Assembly (NCBI RefSeq): GCF_004005565.1
Contig: NZ_SADD01000001.1
Coordinates: 372,001-436,000, forward strand
Direction of reading: 5' to 3'
Origin: Lujinxingia sediminis
GTDB taxonomy: Bacteria; Myxococcota_A; Bradymonadia; Bradymonadales; Bradymonadaceae
Length of the DNA: 64,000 nt
Part shown: positions 62,346 through 64,000 of the stretch, one piece after another
Layout: the number at the start of each line of letters is the position of its first letter
Position numbering within the stretch: position 1 is the first letter of the stretch
Program-made: the position numbers and the translations under genes
The notes under the pieces: generated by a model
Seen by the model: only the letters and a program-made list of their open reading frames with translations
Told to the model about the DNA's origin: nothing
Databases searched by the model: none

Positions 62346-63806
62346 TCAGTCGCTTTTCGGTTTGGGCGACTCGGTGGCCCCTTCGGGGCGGGGAGGCTTA
62401 TCACCACCTTTTTTATTGCGACCACGCCTGCGGCTGGAGCGGCGCTTGCTGGAGGAACGCTCGCCAGCGGCCTTCTCCGCGCCGGGTTTCGCGCCGGCTT
62501 TGGAGTCCTCTTTGCCGGTCCGGGCGTCGGCACCACCCTGGGTGCGCTGCTCACGTTGGGTGCTCTCGGAGCGGGAGCCTTTCGAGCGGCGCGAGCGGGA
62601 GCGGCCGGAGCGCCGGCGGCTGGAGCGGCGCTTCTTGGAGCGGCCCGAGTCGTTCGCGTGGGACGCATCCCCGCGCTGAGCGCTCTCTGGCGAGGCGCTG
62701 GCAGCGCTCTCTTCGGAGGGTTTCTGCTCGGAGCGTTGCGAGTTTCGGCGCCGATTGCGGTCGGAGCGCGAAGACTTCGAGCCGGACCCGGAGGGCTTGG
62801 AGCCCCGGGAGCGTCGGCCGGAGCGCGAGGATTTCGAGCCCTGGGAGCGACGCCGACTGCTCGAACCCCGGCGCTTGCGGCCGCCACCGCGCGCTGACTC
62901 CTCCTCAGTGCCGCCGTCGACCCCCCGGTCGATGACGTTGGGATCGATGAGCTCGATCTCGGTGACCGGCAACATCTTGCGGTTGTTGTCGGCAAAACTC
63001 ACCATCACACGCCGATTGATGACGTCGACCTCCAGGATCTTCGCCTCACCGAGCTCAGTGCGCACCATCTTGCCCGCGCGTGGAAGTTTGGTGCGCATAC
63101 GCCGGTAGAGCTGCTGCTCGTAGACCAGGCAGCACATCAGGCGTCCGCACATCCCTGAGACTTTTTTGGGGTTGAGCGTCAGGCCCTGATCTTTGGCCAT
63201 ACGAATGGAGACCGGCTCAAAGTTGTCCAGAAAGGTGCTGCAGCAGAGTTCGCGACCGCAGGGGCCGATGCCACCGAGCATGCGTGCGCCGTCGCGCACT
63301 CCGATCTGATGCATCTCGATGCGCGTGCGAAACTTATGAGCCAGATCTTTAACCAGGTCCCGAAAGTCGATGCGACCGTCGGCGCTGAAGTAGAAGACCA
63401 GCTTGGAGCCATCATGCATGTACTGCGCGCGGATCAGCTTCATCTGCAGCTTGCGCGAGCGGATGCGCTCGATCGCAAAGCGGTAGGCCTGCTCTTCAAA
63501 CCCGGCGTGTTTGTCGGCCTGGGCGATGTCGGCCTCGGTGGCCTTGCGCAACACGCGAGGCAGGCTGTCGGTGGGTAAGACCTTGCGCGAGACCACCCCG
63601 CAGATTTCGGCGAGTGTGGGCCCGCGTTCGGTATCGACGATGACGTGATCACCTTCGCGAAGTTGCAACTCGCGGGCGTCGGCCTCATGGCGGGTCTGGC
63701 TGATGCGATAACGCAGCGACACCACGTTGTAGAGTTTCTTCTTTCCGCCGAAGGGGCGCGCCTGCTTTTTGGCAGGCTTAAAAAGCGTTGTGGTCATGGA
63801 AGTCAT
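62346..63806 (-). CDS. PSP1-domain protein (RicT/YaaT-like) with long Ser/Arg-rich tail
   Basis: A 486-residue protein. Residues about 25-275 match the PSP1/RicT family: conserved Cys motifs GIGPCGRELCCSTF and SGMCGRLMCCLVY, and the core VFYFSADGRIDFRDLVKDLA. In Bacillus subtilis RicT (YaaT) joins RicA and RicF in an Fe-S-binding complex that aids RNase Y in mRNA processing. Residues about 293-486, close to 40 percent of the protein, are a Ser/Arg/Lys-rich low-complexity tail with many SRS, RSRR and SKRRSSRR runs, unlike the short RicT C-terminus. The start is ATG 63806, with ATG 63797 also possible. It lies between holB and metG. Confidence 0.93.
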   Translation of the reverse strand: MTSMTTTLFKPAKKQARPFGGKKKLYNVVSLRYRISQTRHEADARELQLREGDHVIVDTERGPTLAEICGVVSRKVLPTDSLPRVLRKATEADIAQADKHAGFEEQAYRFAIERIRSRKLQMKLIRAQYMHDGSKLVFYFSADGRIDFRDLVKDLAHKFRTRIEMHQIGVRDGARMLGGIGPCGRELCCSTFLDNFEPVSIRMAKDQGLTLNPKKVSGMCGRLMCCLVYEQQLYRRMRTKLPRAGKMVRTELGEAKILEVDVINRRVMVSFADNNRKMLPVTEIELIDPNVIDRGVDGGTEEESARGGGRKRRGSSSRRRSQGSKSSRSGRRSRGSKPSGSGSKSSRSDRNRRRNSQRSEQKPSEESAASASPESAQRGDASHANDSGRSKKRRSSRRRSGRSRSRRSKGSRSESTQREQRTQGGADARTGKEDSKAGAKPGAEKAAGERSSSKRRSSRRRGRNKKGGDKPPRPEGATESPKPKSD

Positions 63807-63861
63807 CTATGGATGCGCGGGAGAGCGCCGACAAGGCGCCCTGAGCCCGGGACTCATGCGG

Positions 63862-64000
63862 TTAAGAGGGCTGACGAATCTGGTCGAGGACACCCTCGAC
63901 GATCAGCTGGGCGTTGACGTTGCGTTTCAGACGCCCGCGGGCTTCGGTCAGCGTATCGAGGATGCGTAAGATAGCGTCGAGCGAGAAGCGCTCCACGCCT
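63862..64000 (-). CDS. holB: C-terminal end of DNA polymerase III delta' subunit (partial)
   Basis: The minus-strand frame enters from the window edge and stops at 63862-63864, 55 bp before ricT. The last about 45 residues read as a helical end with RFSLDAILRILDTLTEARGRLKRNVNAQ and a closing LIVEGVLDQIRQPS. The N-x-N pattern and helical form fit the delta'/HolB C-terminal domain, and holB is commonly the gene before ricT and metG. Too little is visible for certainty. Confidence 0.6.
   Translation of the reverse strand, partial: GVERFSLDAILRILDTLTEARGRLKRNVNAQLIVEGVLDQIRQPS

Overview
The window is high-GC, gene-dense chromosomal DNA. It suggests a Gram-negative predatory or gliding-type bacterium of the Myxococcota (former Deltaproteobacteria), possibly Bradymonadales-like. 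The evidence is a MYXO-CTERM-type C-terminus on one exported protein, many lipoproteins with Asp- or Cys-rich passenger regions, long TPR/HEAT repeat proteins, FHA proteins, a Tat-exported DUF1501 protein and outer-membrane beta-barrel proteins. The lineage call is an inference from gene content. I see no insertion sequence, prophage, CRISPR array or replication origin.

Layout. 1-5.2 kb: a Tat-exported DUF1501 protein with an upstream partner, an HD phosphohydrolase, a zinc-dependent (HDAC-type) deacylase, a TspO-like membrane protein and a lipoprotein. 5.2-13.4 kb: a large EF-hand-like membrane protein, an unusual tRNA-Leu(UAA), a membrane protein, two tandem paralogous anchored proteins with a divergent deacetylase-like barrel, and a PH-like membrane protein. 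13.5-20.7 kb: a 1334-residue TPR/HEAT protein, a zinc-ribbon double-FHA protein, a cold-shock protein and two lipoproteins. 20.7-28.7 kb: a MYXO-CTERM protein, a GAF protein, a sirtuin, an Asp-rich lipoprotein, tRNA-Leu(CAG) and a 51-residue membrane microprotein. 28.9-34.6 kb: a dNTPase-like HD protein, a GST-like protein and a large Cys-rich lipoprotein with DUF4397.

35.1-38.1 kb is a translation block: tRNA-Gln(UUG), rplY (L25/Ctc), pth, a His/Asp-repeat secreted peptide, rpsF and rplI. rpsR is absent from its usual place between rpsF and rplI. 38.2-51.1 kb: a D-lactate/2-hydroxyglutarate dehydrogenase-type FAD/Fe-S protein, a thioredoxin-NHL protein, an alpha/beta hydrolase, a metallophosphoesterase, a metallopeptidase/propeller/barrel fusion and three exported or anchored hypotheticals. 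51.6-57.5 kb: a palindromic repeat cluster after a probable operon of transglutaminase-like protein, ABC exporter (ATPase and permease) and a polytopic membrane protein. 58.2-64 kb: a minus-strand housekeeping operon holB(partial)-ricT-metG-HEAT-tatD, in which the RicT-like protein has a long Ser/Arg tail.

No known or obviously complete new defence, secretion or biosynthetic system could be assembled from neighbouring genes. The most unusual items are the short-variable-arm tRNA-Leu(UAA), the three-repeat HHT peptide, the SR-like tail on the RicT homologue, the missing rpsR, the palindromic repeat cluster and the tandem deacetylase-like paralogues.
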